DNA of 64,000 bases from an uncultured Flavobacterium sp. (GTDB lineage: Bacteria; Bacteroidota; Bacteroidia; Flavobacteriales; Flavobacteriaceae). The DNA lies in NCBI GenBank assembly GCA_943912855.1, contig CALTVC010000013.1, positions 50,436 through 114,435 of the forward strand. Reading direction: 5' to 3'. Under the pieces are notes generated by a model, which did not search any database, was not told the DNA's origin, and saw nothing but the letters and a program-made list of their open reading frames with translations. The translations under genes were made by a program, and so were the position numbers. This document shows, piece after piece, positions 44,149 to 51,906 of this stretch; positions within the stretch are counted from its first letter, which is position 1, and each line of letters begins with the position of its first letter.

Positions 44149-44156
44149 CAAATATA
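44149..44156 (-). promoter_or_regulatory. Candidate -7 box of the InsA-like gene
   Basis: The minus strand reads TATATTTG, 33 nt before the ATG at 44115 and overlapping the alternative start at 44151. No -33 TTG was found in the very AT-rich upstream DNA. Confidence 0.5.
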
Positions 44157-44449
44157 TAAAAACGAATAATAAAAAAATAATGAAGTATTTTTATTCACTA
44201 TATAATTTTAATTTGATAAAATTTTACTTTAATCAAATATTTAATGGATTTTATTGAATCAGTCTTACATATTTTGCCGATGCAAGTATATATATTTTAA
44301 TTTTATCCAATATACAGTACTCCATAATTTTTTGAACATATTATGAGCCTGCCCGAATGATTCGCACAAGAATTATTCAGCTAAAAAGATTTAAAGAAGG
44401 ATTTATTTGAAGATTTTATTTTTGCATTTTGCGCAAAATAGAGGTTTAT
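44157..44449. other. Very AT-rich spacer between menC and the InsA-like gene
   Basis: About 290 bases of unusually AT-rich DNA with no open frame worth naming. Apart from the -7 box at its left edge it holds one perfect 14-bp palindrome (44426-44439) near the menC end. It separates the menaquinone cluster from the acetate-related block. Confidence 0.6.
44426..44439. promoter_or_regulatory. 14-bp palindrome ATTTTGCGCAAAAT
   Basis: A perfect two-fold symmetric site 10 nt past the menC stop. Its size and symmetry fit a dimeric regulator; its position also allows a weak terminator, although it has no loop or T run. Confidence 0.4.
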
Positions 44450-45487
44450 TTAAAAAATGCTAACACTCCAGGGTAATGTAGTATTGTAGCACAATTCACC
44501 ATTTCGTACCTCAAGAGGTGCATCGAAGTTATTAGTATACAGCGCACCGGTACCTAAGCCTTGTGGCATGTGATTATTTTTAGTGTACGTGTACTGAGCA
44601 ATAGCATTTAGCCCAACGTTACTCTCTAATGCTGAGGTTATCCACCAGCCTATGTTTTGCTGTTCGGCAAGAGTAATCCATTCGTCACAACCACGCATTC
44701 CCCCTACTAAACTTGGTTTAAGAATAATGTACTGTGGCTTTATTTTCTGTAAAAGGGCTTCTTTGTCTGCATACTGAAACACACCTATAAGTTCCTCATC
44801 AAGCGCTATAGGTAATGGCGTTGCGCTACATAGCCTTTCCATACCTTCAGGCTGATGCTGACGTATGGGTTGCTCTATACTATGGAGTTGGTATTGTGCA
44901 AGCCGCTCCAGCTTTTGCGAGGCTTCATCAGGAGAAAAAGCACCATTTGCATCTACACGGATTTCTATTTGCTCCGGGGTGAAATTAGCACGAATGTACT
45001 CCAGCAGGCTGAGCTCTTTTTCAAAATCAATAGCGCCTATTTTAAGCTTAATACAGTTAAAACCCTGAGCCAGCTTGTCTTCTATCTGTTGCTTCATATA
45101 GGTTTCCTCCCCCATCCAAACTAAACCATTTATGGGAATATTCTTGTTTCCAGATGTAAATTCTGAAGGAAACAACACAAATGGGTTTTCTGCTCTAAGC
45201 GAACGGAAAGCGGTTTCTAATCCAAACTGTATGCTCGGGAATTCTATTAACGCATCCCAAAGCGCCGCTTCTCCCAAATGGATATTATCACATGCCCATT
45301 GTAATTTTTCTTCATAATCCGGTCGATCATCAATGCTTAGTCCGCGTAATATACCGCACTCTCCTATTCCTTTTTTAGCACCGTCTTCAAGGGTAATAAA
45401 CCAGGTTTCCTTAGTAGTCATTACCCCGCGCGACGTACCACTGGGACGTTTAAAATCAAGGATATATTTTTGATATGAAGCAACCAT
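44450..45487 (-). CDS. menC: o-Succinylbenzoate synthase
   Basis: Enolase-superfamily enzyme that dehydrates SHCHC to o-succinylbenzoate in menaquinone synthesis. The 345-residue protein shows the superfamily lysine motif KLKIG, metal ligands in RVDANGAF, EQPI and LDEE, and the second catalytic lysine region IILKPSLVGG. It is the last gene of the men cluster on this strand, behind the UPF0173 gene with a structured 104-nt spacer. MenC cannot be separated from N-acylamino-acid racemase by sequence alone, but the men neighbours settle the call. Confidence 0.92.
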   Translation of the reverse strand: MVASYQKYILDFKRPSGTSRGVMTTKETWFITLEDGAKKGIGECGILRGLSIDDRPDYEEKLQWACDNIHLGEAALWDALIEFPSIQFGLETAFRSLRAENPFVLFPSEFTSGNKNIPINGLVWMGEETYMKQQIEDKLAQGFNCIKLKIGAIDFEKELSLLEYIRANFTPEQIEIRVDANGAFSPDEASQKLERLAQYQLHSIEQPIRQHQPEGMERLCSATPLPIALDEELIGVFQYADKEALLQKIKPQYIILKPSLVGGMRGCDEWITLAEQQNIGWWITSALESNVGLNAIAQYTYTKNNHMPQGLGTGALYTNNFDAPLEVRNGELCYNTTLPWSVSIF

Positions 45488-45516
45488 ATTAATTATGAAT
45501 TAGAAATTACGAAAAC

Positions 45517-45584
45517 AAAAAAAGCCACTAATTACTCAAATTCCACCAATACTAGATTAGTGAAAATTAGCGGAATTCGTGGCC
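45517..45584 (-). terminator. Structured spacer and probable terminator between UPF0173 and menC genes
   Basis: Nested complementary parts: GCCAC/GTGGC (45524-45528 with 45579-45583), AATTCC/GGAATT (45539-45544 with 45572-45577), and a small inner hairpin ACTA-GAT-TAGT (45551-45561). On the minus strand it ends in a T run. It may be a terminator or attenuator that lowers menC expression; the pairing is imperfect. Confidence 0.45.
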
Positions 45585-45591
45585 TATAAAA

Positions 45592-46266
45592 TTATAGTTC
45601 TATTGACGAACCAACTTCGAGAAGCGTAAGTTTCTTGCCTTTATCTGAAAACAGCTTTTTAGTAGCTTCATGGTCTATCTTAATGTAACCAAATGTATCA
45701 TAATGATACCCAAGAACATCATTACACTCTACGAAATCAGAAGCAATTACCGCATCTTCTGCATCCATGGTAAAGTTAGAACCTAATGGTAGTATAGCCA
45801 AATCCAGCTTAGTACGTAAAGGGATAAGCTTCATATCAAAAGTAAGCGCGGTATCTCCCGCAATGTAAATATTCTTATCGGCTTCAATAACAAAACCTCC
45901 CTGGTTACCACCATACGTTCCGTCAGGGAACTGGCTCGAGTGAATAGCGTTTACATATTTCACGCTACCAAAGTCGAATTTCCAGCTACCGCCGTGGTTC
46001 ATTGGGTGTACATTAAAACCTTTCTTCTGGTAGTAGGTAGCTATTTCGGCGTTAGAAACTATAGTAGCTCCTGTATTTTGAGCTATAGCATCAACATCAA
46101 GAATGTGGTCACCGTGTGCATGCGTAAGCAGTATATAATCAGCCTTTAGGGCATTAATATCTATATGAGAAGCAAGCTCGTTAGCCGTAATGTACGGGTC
46201 TACAATTATGTGTTTACCATTGGTTTCAATACCAAGGCTGGCGTGTCCGTAAAATGTGATTTTCAT
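45592..46266 (-). CDS. Metallo-beta-lactamase-fold hydrolase, UPF0173 family
   Basis: A 224-residue protein that starts MKITFYGHASLGIETNGKH, carries the metal motif THAHGDH at about 49-55, a further His in AIHSSQF, GGNQGGFVIE, and AGDTAL with the bridging Asp. The family keeps the zinc-hydrolase core, but its substrate is unknown. In Bacteroidota it is often found in the menaquinone cluster, as here between menA and menC, so a thioesterase-like role (DHNA-CoA hydrolysis is otherwise missing from this cluster) is an attractive inference that needs proof. Confidence 0.88.
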   Translation of the reverse strand: MKITFYGHASLGIETNGKHIIVDPYITANELASHIDINALKADYILLTHAHGDHILDVDAIAQNTGATIVSNAEIATYYQKKGFNVHPMNHGGSWKFDFGSVKYVNAIHSSQFPDGTYGGNQGGFVIEADKNIYIAGDTALTFDMKLIPLRTKLDLAILPLGSNFTMDAEDAVIASDFVECNDVLGYHYDTFGYIKIDHEATKKLFSDKGKKLTLLEVGSSIEL

Positions 46267-46338
46267 AGTTTAGAGTTTATTCGGTAATATGGTTATTCGG
46301 TTATTCGACCGAACAATAAATAATTTGTTTATAGAGAG

Positions 46339-46370
46339 TTATGCGGTGATTCGGTTATCTGATGATTCGT
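46339..46370 (+). repeat. Inverted repeat flanking menA, right of UPF0173 (copy A)
   Basis: A 32-nt unit with core ATTCGGTTATCTG that matches, in reverse orientation, positions 47360-47391 on the other side of menA with 28 of 32 bases equal. The same spacer (46267-46407) holds further TTCGGTTAT-like units, including a small hairpin TTCGGT/ACCGAA (46296-46301 with 46308-46313). Confidence 0.7.
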
Positions 46371-46407
46371 ACCAACCGAATTCAAAATTTATAATTTAAA
46401 ATAATTT

Positions 46408-47310
46408 CTAAAGTTGCATCGCTACGCAAAGCAGTACCGATAGCAAAAACGTACTCAATGCCACCTTTTTGAGTTCCGGATCAAGATCACGGGGTACGGT
46501 ATTGTTTACTACGGTTTTAACGTGTAATAACAACGGGATGTATGCGATGAGGAATATGTATTGTAGCGGACTGAAATGGTTAAGTATGGCAAACAACAGC
46601 GTAAGAGCCAATGCCGTGCCCACTACAAGGTAATGATATAGTTTGGCCAATTTTGGTCCCAGCTTCACAACAAGGGTATTCTTACCACTCATGGCATCGC
46701 TTACCTGGTCGCGCATATTGTTCAGGTTCAGCACTGCAACACTCAGCAAACCTACAGATATGGCAGGGAGTATAACCAACGCGTCTAACTCTTTAGCAAA
46801 CAAAAAGTAACAACCTATAACACTTACAAGCCCGAAAAAGATGAATACAAAAACATCGCCCAAACCTTTGTAACCATAAGCATTATTACCTACAGTATAT
46901 TTAATCGCCGCGCCAACAGCACCCAGCCCCAGTACAAAAAAGAATACCGAGTAGGCAAAGTTCTCCTTACCAAAGGAAACGTAAATAAGGAAAATGGCAG
47001 CAAGCATAGTGAGTGCCGAAGTAAGGATAATGCCCTTCTTCATGGCAGCTATGGTTATAGCACCTTTTTGTATGGCACGCTGTGGCCCTATACGATGTTC
47101 GTTATCTGTACCTTTAACGCCGTCGCCGTAGTCGTTGGCAAAGTTAGACAACACCTGTAATCCCAGTGTAGTTACAAGTGCCAGCGCCAGTATACCCCAG
47201 TTGGTATACCCCTGCGACATGGCATAAAAACTTCCTACTAATATTCCTGATACCGATAACGGCAGTGTCCTTAATCGTGCGGCCTCAAACCACGCTTTAG
47301 CATTAGACAT
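46408..47310 (-). CDS. menA: 1,4-Dihydroxy-2-naphthoate prenyltransferase
   Basis: Integral-membrane UbiA-family enzyme that attaches a polyprenyl chain (usually hexaprenyl in flavobacteria) to DHNA, giving demethylmenaquinone. The 300-residue protein has about nine helices, the first Asp-rich motif NFANDYGDGVKGTD near residues 57-70 and a second one around NLNNMRDQVSD. Position in the men cluster supports MenA over other UbiA members. It is bordered on both sides by repeat-bearing spacers of 141 and 89 nt. Confidence 0.94.
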   Translation of the reverse strand: MSNAKAWFEAARLRTLPLSVSGILVGSFYAMSQGYTNWGILALALVTTLGLQVLSNFANDYGDGVKGTDNEHRIGPQRAIQKGAITIAAMKKGIILTSALTMLAAIFLIYVSFGKENFAYSVFFFVLGLGAVGAAIKYTVGNNAYGYKGLGDVFVFIFFGLVSVIGCYFLFAKELDALVILPAISVGLLSVAVLNLNNMRDQVSDAMSGKNTLVVKLGPKLAKLYHYLVVGTALALTLLFAILNHFSPLQYIFLIAYIPLLLHVKTVVNNTVPRDLDPELKKVALSTFLLSVLLCVAMQL

Positions 47311-47359
47311 CTCTCTAATTATTTTGAATTAAAATTTTATATTCTTGAATGTGAGTTAC

Positions 47360-47391
47360 ACGAATAACCAGATAACCGAATTACCGTATAA
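47360..47391 (-). repeat. Inverted repeat flanking menA (copy B)
   Basis: Reverse-oriented partner of 46339-46370: on the minus strand it reads with the same core ATTCGGTTATCTG and differs at four of 32 positions. The two copies lie 37 nt (copy A) and 49 nt (copy B) from the ends of menA. Confidence 0.7.
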
Positions 47392-47399
47392 ACCTAAAA

Positions 47400-48917
47400 C
47401 TACATCCAGTTTTCTTTACTTGTTTCTACCTGGTATAACCAGTAATTTGTCAGCTTTTGCAGTTGGGTAAAATTGGCAACACCAAAGTTTACCTGACCGC
47501 CCGCAGTGTATAGATGCACAACACCTACATCACTCCACTTTTGCCAAAAGAACTGCTGTAGCTTCAGCGATTGTATTTTATGTGGCTGTAAAATATCGTT
47601 GTCCACATCCCAGGCACCTCGCTGACGAATGATAAAATCAGGCGAAACAAACAACCTGCTGTTCCTGAATGCAAAGTAAATCAGTATTGCTATAAACAGT
47701 ACGTATATTGGCACAAAAATTAACGTCTCTTTAGCCTCGGGAACCAGTTCCGTATATCCGTAAAACAAGGCAATGGGGATGATAATGAATTTAAAAATTT
47801 CAAATATTGCCTTACGGATGTTTGGGCGTACTTCAAAACCACGTTCCGGCATCCTGTCCAGCAGAAACATGAGCAGCGCATCTTTCTCAGTAGTACTTAA
47901 CCCCGGGATTTCCATCTGCATCTTTTGGCGTTCGTTACTTGCTTCAAGGTCAGATGCCTGTTTAATCTTCAGGTCGGTAATATCAAATTTCTTCTGGAAA
48001 AAGTTTCTGCCCACCGTCAGTATCTGTACACGTTCCGGTCTGATGATGGTATTACGGGTATTGATAAGTCCATGCGAAAGCAATAGCGCGTTCTCCTCTT
48101 TGGTTACCTTAAAATCAAAGAACCTTAAAATGGTTCGCCCAAGATTAACCACTAAAATAAGGAACATCACCGTGCCTATTATGATAGCCATGGAACGTAC
48201 CAAAAACTCCATACTCAGGTATTCATCAAGAAACTGCTTATCTGTATCGCTATACGTAAGCAGGTCGTCCAGGTGCTGCCATGTGGAGATGAAAAACGCC
48301 AGCAGTATACCGAAACTCCTTATGTAATTACTTGTAATACCTGTCTTGAGCAAGCTCATAAAGCTGATACGTACAAACGGAGCCGGTTTCCTTTTTACGG
48401 TTTCTGAAGCAATATCCGCGTCATCTTCTATAGTAACTTTATCATGAAGCAGGCGTTGTTCCAAGGCATTGGCATGAGCTTCGGTCATTGCCTTGATCTT
48501 TACTTCAGTTTTCGAACTCCCCGCGGTATCCACCTCAAGGGCATGTACTTTAAGCAGGCGTTGCAACAGGTTTTGGTTAATGTTTACCTGTTGTATTTTA
48601 TTCAGCGGAATGGCAATGCGTGTTTTACTAAAAATACCTTTTCGTACTACAAATTCCCTTGTTTTTTCGTCTATGAAATACGTAAAATTGAGGTATTTAA
48701 GATAACCCGCTATGATAGCCATTACCAATACCACACCCGCCAGCACTAGGAAATACCCTCTGCTTTTCCCGTCAAAAAAAGCAATAACAGCCAACGGAAA
48801 CAACGCCCTTACATTGCTTTGCAACGTATCGGCAGCCATAACCACTATCCCTATGAGCGATTGCCGCTGCGGGGTACTAAAATCATGCTTCATCGGCATG
48901 ATGATTTGGTTCGTCAT
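47400..48917 (-). CDS. Membrane protein with three bacterial PH (bPH2) domains, YdbT-like
   Basis: A 505-residue inner-membrane protein with three repeats of two hydrophobic helices followed by a bPH2 domain (about 75-155, 260-345 and 425-495), seen in KTRIAIPLNKIQQVNINQNLL, RPERVQILTVGRNFF and LQPHKIQSLKLQQFF. It matches Bacillus YdbT, which works with YdbS in resistance to sublancin and other membrane stress. The start could be 48917, 48899 or 48893; all overlap the end of the YdbS-like gene, so the two are coupled. Confidence 0.85.
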   Translation of the reverse strand: MTNQIIMPMKHDFSTPQRQSLIGIVVMAADTLQSNVRALFPLAVIAFFDGKSRGYFLVLAGVVLVMAIIAGYLKYLNFTYFIDEKTREFVVRKGIFSKTRIAIPLNKIQQVNINQNLLQRLLKVHALEVDTAGSSKTEVKIKAMTEAHANALEQRLLHDKVTIEDDADIASETVKRKPAPFVRISFMSLLKTGITSNYIRSFGILLAFFISTWQHLDDLLTYSDTDKQFLDEYLSMEFLVRSMAIIIGTVMFLILVVNLGRTILRFFDFKVTKEENALLLSHGLINTRNTIIRPERVQILTVGRNFFQKKFDITDLKIKQASDLEASNERQKMQMEIPGLSTTEKDALLMFLLDRMPERGFEVRPNIRKAIFEIFKFIIIPIALFYGYTELVPEAKETLIFVPIYVLFIAILIYFAFRNSRLFVSPDFIIRQRGAWDVDNDILQPHKIQSLKLQQFFWQKWSDVGVVHLYTAGGQVNFGVANFTQLQKLTNYWLYQVETSKENWM

Positions 48918-49482
48918 TACGTAGTGATTCGGTAGCCTGGGTGTACAGGTCGGCCTCCTCTTTGTCTTGTATATCTTTTTCTATTTTACCTACAAGCAAC
49001 TGTTTTACAGCAAGGGCATGTATCTTTTCAAGTCCGGGTATACGGATATCGCTCCCGGTACCGCCGGCAGTAAATATCTCTATACTCGAAAGCCCTAGCC
49101 AGCGCGATACCACGCCTTCGTGCTCGGCTACGTGCTGCACCCTGCTATACGGAATTATGGTTGTGGTTAAGCTAATGGCACCACTACGGTAAATCACATC
49201 ATGCTCCCTGAAAGCAAAGCCTTTATTACGGTAGTTGATTACCTGAATTAAAATGGTAAACACTAACAAAACCGCATATCCTATAACCGAATGCAACCAA
49301 AACTCACGGGTTTCCTCAATAAAGTAAAATGCCGCTCCGGCTGCCAATGCCATAATGATGTAGGTAATGGCAATGTTTACCCATATTACATTCATATACA
49401 ACGGGTGTATAGGCGTAAGCTCAGCATCTTCATACTGAGGCAACTGAAGGGTATCTATGGTGTTGTTAGAAAAGTCAGTCAT
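48883..49482 (-). CDS. bPH2-domain membrane protein, YdbS-like
   Basis: A 199-residue protein with two membrane helices (about 28-50 and 55-80) and one bPH2 domain (about 85-170; VIYRSGAISLTTTIIPYSRVQHVAEHEGVV, LSSIEIFTAGG). It is the smaller partner of the YdbT-like protein, whose start lies inside this gene. Both sit between menB and menA, which is unexpected for a menaquinone operon and may reflect a shared membrane role. Confidence 0.85.
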   Translation of the reverse strand: MTDFSNNTIDTLQLPQYEDAELTPIHPLYMNVIWVNIAITYIIMALAAGAAFYFIEETREFWLHSVIGYAVLLVFTILIQVINYRNKGFAFREHDVIYRSGAISLTTTIIPYSRVQHVAEHEGVVSRWLGLSSIEIFTAGGTGSDIRIPGLEKIHALAVKQLLVGKIEKDIQDKEEADLYTQATESLRNDEPNHHADEA

Positions 49483-49499
49483 TGATGTTTGTAGTTTAT

Positions 49500-49550
49500 G
49501 GTTTATAGTTTGTGGTTCAGTACTTAACTATAAACCACAAACTATAAACC
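49500..49550. repeat. 18-bp perfect inverted repeat downstream of menB
   Basis: GGTTTATAGTTTGTGGTT (49500-49517) and its exact complement (49533-49550), spaced by 15 nt. It fills the 78-nt gap between menB and the YdbS-like gene. It could stop or stabilise the menB transcript, but the stem is AT-rich and no T run of note follows on the minus strand. The left arm is part of a run of related GTTTATGG/GTTTGTGG units. Confidence 0.75.
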
Positions 49551-49560
49551 CACTAACCGT

Positions 49561-50403
49561 TTACGGTATCCACTTAATATCACGGAAGTTAGGCTTCCTC
49601 TTTTCAAGGAAAGCATCGCGTCCTTCTTTAGCTTCGTCAGTCATATATGTAAGGCGCGTAGCCTCACCTGCAAATACCTGTTGCCCTACCATACCGTCAT
49701 CGGTAAGGTTAAACGCAAACTTCAGCATCTTAATGGCTGTAGGCGATTTATCCAGTATTTCCTGAGCCCATTGGTAGGCCGTATCTTCAAGTTCCGCATG
49801 AGGGATAACGGCATTAACCATACCCATGTCATACGCTTCCTGGGCACTGTAATTCCTACCAAGGAAAAAGATTTCGCGGGCACGCTTCTGCCCTACCATT
49901 TTGGCAAGGTAAGCCGAACCATAACCACCGTCAAAGCTGGTAACATCGGCATCGGTTTGTTTAAAAATAGCATGTTCCTTGCTGGCAAGGGTAAGGTCGC
50001 ACACCACGTGAAGGCTATGCCCTCCGCCTACTGCCCAACCCGGAACCACGGCGATAACCACCTTTGGCATAAAACGTATAAGACGTTGTACCTCAAGTAT
50101 GTTCAATCTGTGGTAACCGTCTTCTCCTACATAACCCTGGCGCCCACGGGCCTTTTGGTCGCCACCGCTACAAAACGAATAAATACCGTCCTTGCTCGAT
50201 GGTCCTTCGGCAGAAAGCAATATAACACCTATAGAAGTATCTTCCTGGGCATCATAAAACGCGTCATATAGTTCAGAAGTGGTCTTTGGTCGGAATGCGT
50301 TACGTACATCGGGCCTGTTAAAGGCTATACGCGCTACGCCGTTATATTTTTTGTATGTAATATCTTCGTATTCCCTTACGGTTTGCCAATTAATCTTGTC
50401 CAT
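49561..50403 (-). CDS. menB: 1,4-Dihydroxy-2-naphthoyl-CoA synthase
   Basis: Crotonase-fold enzyme that closes the second ring in menaquinone synthesis. The 280-residue protein begins MDKINWQTVREYEDITYKK and has CSGGDQKARG, GWAVGGGHSLHVVCDLTLAS and QTDADVTSFDGGYGSAYLA. The Asp in QTDADV (Gly in E. coli QTGPKV) marks the bicarbonate-independent class. A longer frame to 50493 exists, but a promoter candidate lies within it, and family members start at the chosen ATG. It is the first gene of the cluster. Confidence 0.95.
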   Translation of the reverse strand: MDKINWQTVREYEDITYKKYNGVARIAFNRPDVRNAFRPKTTSELYDAFYDAQEDTSIGVILLSAEGPSSKDGIYSFCSGGDQKARGRQGYVGEDGYHRLNILEVQRLIRFMPKVVIAVVPGWAVGGGHSLHVVCDLTLASKEHAIFKQTDADVTSFDGGYGSAYLAKMVGQKRAREIFFLGRNYSAQEAYDMGMVNAVIPHAELEDTAYQWAQEILDKSPTAIKMLKFAFNLTDDGMVGQQVFAGEATRLTYMTDEAKEGRDAFLEKRKPNFRDIKWIP

Positions 50404-50423
50404 GGAGTTATTTAATTTACCCG

Positions 50424-50456
50424 TAAAATTAGGCAATTTTTGTCGTTTCGCCACAA
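50424..50456 (-). promoter_or_regulatory. Candidate promoter of the men cluster
   Basis: On the minus strand TTG (50454-50456), 22 nt, then TAATTTTA (50424-50431), one base off the -7 consensus, about 20 nt before the menB ATG. Confidence 0.5.
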
Positions 50457-50578
50457 CAAAAAAATATCCTGGAGGAAAGCAACTGCTTATCAAAAAGTTA
50501 TACCCAGGTTTACAATAAAATGTGAAATTTTGTTGTTAAAGTACGGTTAGGGTAGTAAAAAAAACTATCGTGATTGCA

Positions 50579-50586
50579 TATATTTG
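50579..50586 (+). promoter_or_regulatory. -7 box of the serine-hydrolase gene
   Basis: TATATTTG, a full match, 23 nt before the ATG at 50610. It makes an earlier start at 50574 unlikely, since that codon would not be in the transcript. Confidence 0.6.
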
Positions 50587-50609
50587 CGGTTCTACCTCTG
50601 CGACAAAAC

Positions 50610-51803
50610 ATGAAGATTTTAAGATATACTCCTTATATATTGGCGGTTTTGCTGGCATCCTGCAAACAGGAAAGCAAACCGTTAGCCGAAAACATAGATG
50701 ATAACAAGCCCGATACGGTACTGCATATAACGCCCCCAAGTTTTAAATTCGGGAACGTAAGCAAAGCCTATAAAGACGACAAACACTATGTAATACAGCA
50801 ATACTATAACAAAATTTGGCCGAAAGGCGACCTTAGTGGCGGAATGCTTATAGCCAAAAACGGTGAGGTACTTTTTGAGAAATACGGCGGTTACGCGAAC
50901 ATCAGGAATAAGACCGAAATCACCGCCGAAACCCCTATGCACCTTGCCTCTGTAAGTAAGGTATTTACGGCCGCTGTGGCACTGAAACTCATTGACCTGG
51001 GTAAGCTGGACCTGGATGCGAAAGTAAGCAGCATACTGCCTGAATTTCCTTATGAGGACATAAGCGTAAAAATGCTGCTGAACCATAGAAGCGGATTACC
51101 CAACTATGCCTATTTTGCGGACGACAGAGCCATATGGGACCGCCACATGATGAACAACCAGGATGTACTTAATCTACTGGCTCAACATAAGTTTGCGCTG
51201 TATTTTAAGCCCGATAAAAAGTTTGGCTATTGCAATACAAACTACGTAATGCTGGCGCTGATAATAGAGAAGATTACCCATAAAAATTACCGTGATGTGA
51301 TGAAGGAAGTAGTCTTCGATCCGCTGGGAATGAAAAACAGCTATGTGTTTGACTATGAAAAGGATAAAGAAACCGCTACACTTTCCTATAAAGGAAATGG
51401 TGTATTGTACGGTTGGGATTTCCTTGATAATATTTACGGGGACAAGAACATCTACTCTACCCCCCGCGATATGCTGAAATTTGATTTGGCTACCTACTCA
51501 AAAAAGTTCCTGAATCCTAAGCTTTTAAAGCAGGTTTTCCAGGGATATAGCTATGAGCATAAAGGCGAGCGCAACTACGGTCTGGGTATACGCATGCACG
51601 AATGGGAAACTGGCGAAAAACTGTTTTACCACAACGGCTGGTGGCACGGAAACACCACCAGTTACGTAACCCTAAAAAACGACACAGTGACCATGATTGC
51701 CCTGAGCAACCGCTTCTCATACAAGCCGTATAAGATTTGGAAACTGGCACCTAAATTCGGGAAATACCCAGTAAAACCTGACAAAGACGACGATGCCGAA
51801 TAA
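50610..51803 (+). CDS. Serine hydrolase of the beta-lactamase/penicillin-binding class C family, lipoprotein
   Basis: A 397-residue lipoprotein: lipobox LLASC with Cys18, so it sits on the inner or outer membrane facing the periplasm. The serine-enzyme motifs are present: S-x-x-K as SVSK with Ser114 and Lys117, Y-x-N as YCNTNY, and a third motif HNGWWHG in place of KTG. It belongs to the PF00144 group (class C beta-lactamases, D,D-peptidases and esterases); most members are esterases or peptidases, and resistance to beta-lactams cannot be assumed. Monocistronic with a promoter and terminator, divergent from the men cluster. Confidence 0.87.
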   Translation: MKILRYTPYILAVLLASCKQESKPLAENIDDNKPDTVLHITPPSFKFGNVSKAYKDDKHYVIQQYYNKIWPKGDLSGGMLIAKNGEVLFEKYGGYANIRNKTEITAETPMHLASVSKVFTAAVALKLIDLGKLDLDAKVSSILPEFPYEDISVKMLLNHRSGLPNYAYFADDRAIWDRHMMNNQDVLNLLAQHKFALYFKPDKKFGYCNTNYVMLALIIEKITHKNYRDVMKEVVFDPLGMKNSYVFDYEKDKETATLSYKGNGVLYGWDFLDNIYGDKNIYSTPRDMLKFDLATYSKKFLNPKLLKQVFQGYSYEHKGERNYGLGIRMHEWETGEKLFYHNGWWHGNTTSYVTLKNDTVTMIALSNRFSYKPYKIWKLAPKFGKYPVKPDKDDDAE

Positions 51804-51813
51804 GAAAAAACAG

Positions 51814-51841
51814 TACCAGCCTTAGGGTTGGTATTTTTTTA
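51814..51841 (+). terminator. Terminator of the serine-hydrolase gene
   Basis: Eight-bp stem with one G-T pair (51814-51821 with 51826-51833), loop TTAG, then eight T. It starts 10 nt after the stop. Confidence 0.87.
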
Positions 51842-51873
51842 GACCTTTAGTCTACTAATTTTATAGAGTTTTG

Positions 51874-51881
51874 TATTTTTG
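51874..51881 (+). promoter_or_regulatory. -7 box of the fatty-acid-hydroxylase-family gene
   Basis: TATTTTTG, a full match, 25 nt before the ATG at 51907. An alternative TTG start at 51871 overlaps this box and is rejected for that reason. Confidence 0.55.
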
Positions 51882-51906
51882 TACCGATAAAACCACGCAC
51901 TCACTT

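Noticed and set aside
50610..51803. Antibiotic resistance beta-lactamase
   Set aside because: The SxxK and YxN motifs define the wider class C serine hydrolase family; the third motif differs from KTG, and most such lipoproteins are esterases or peptidases.
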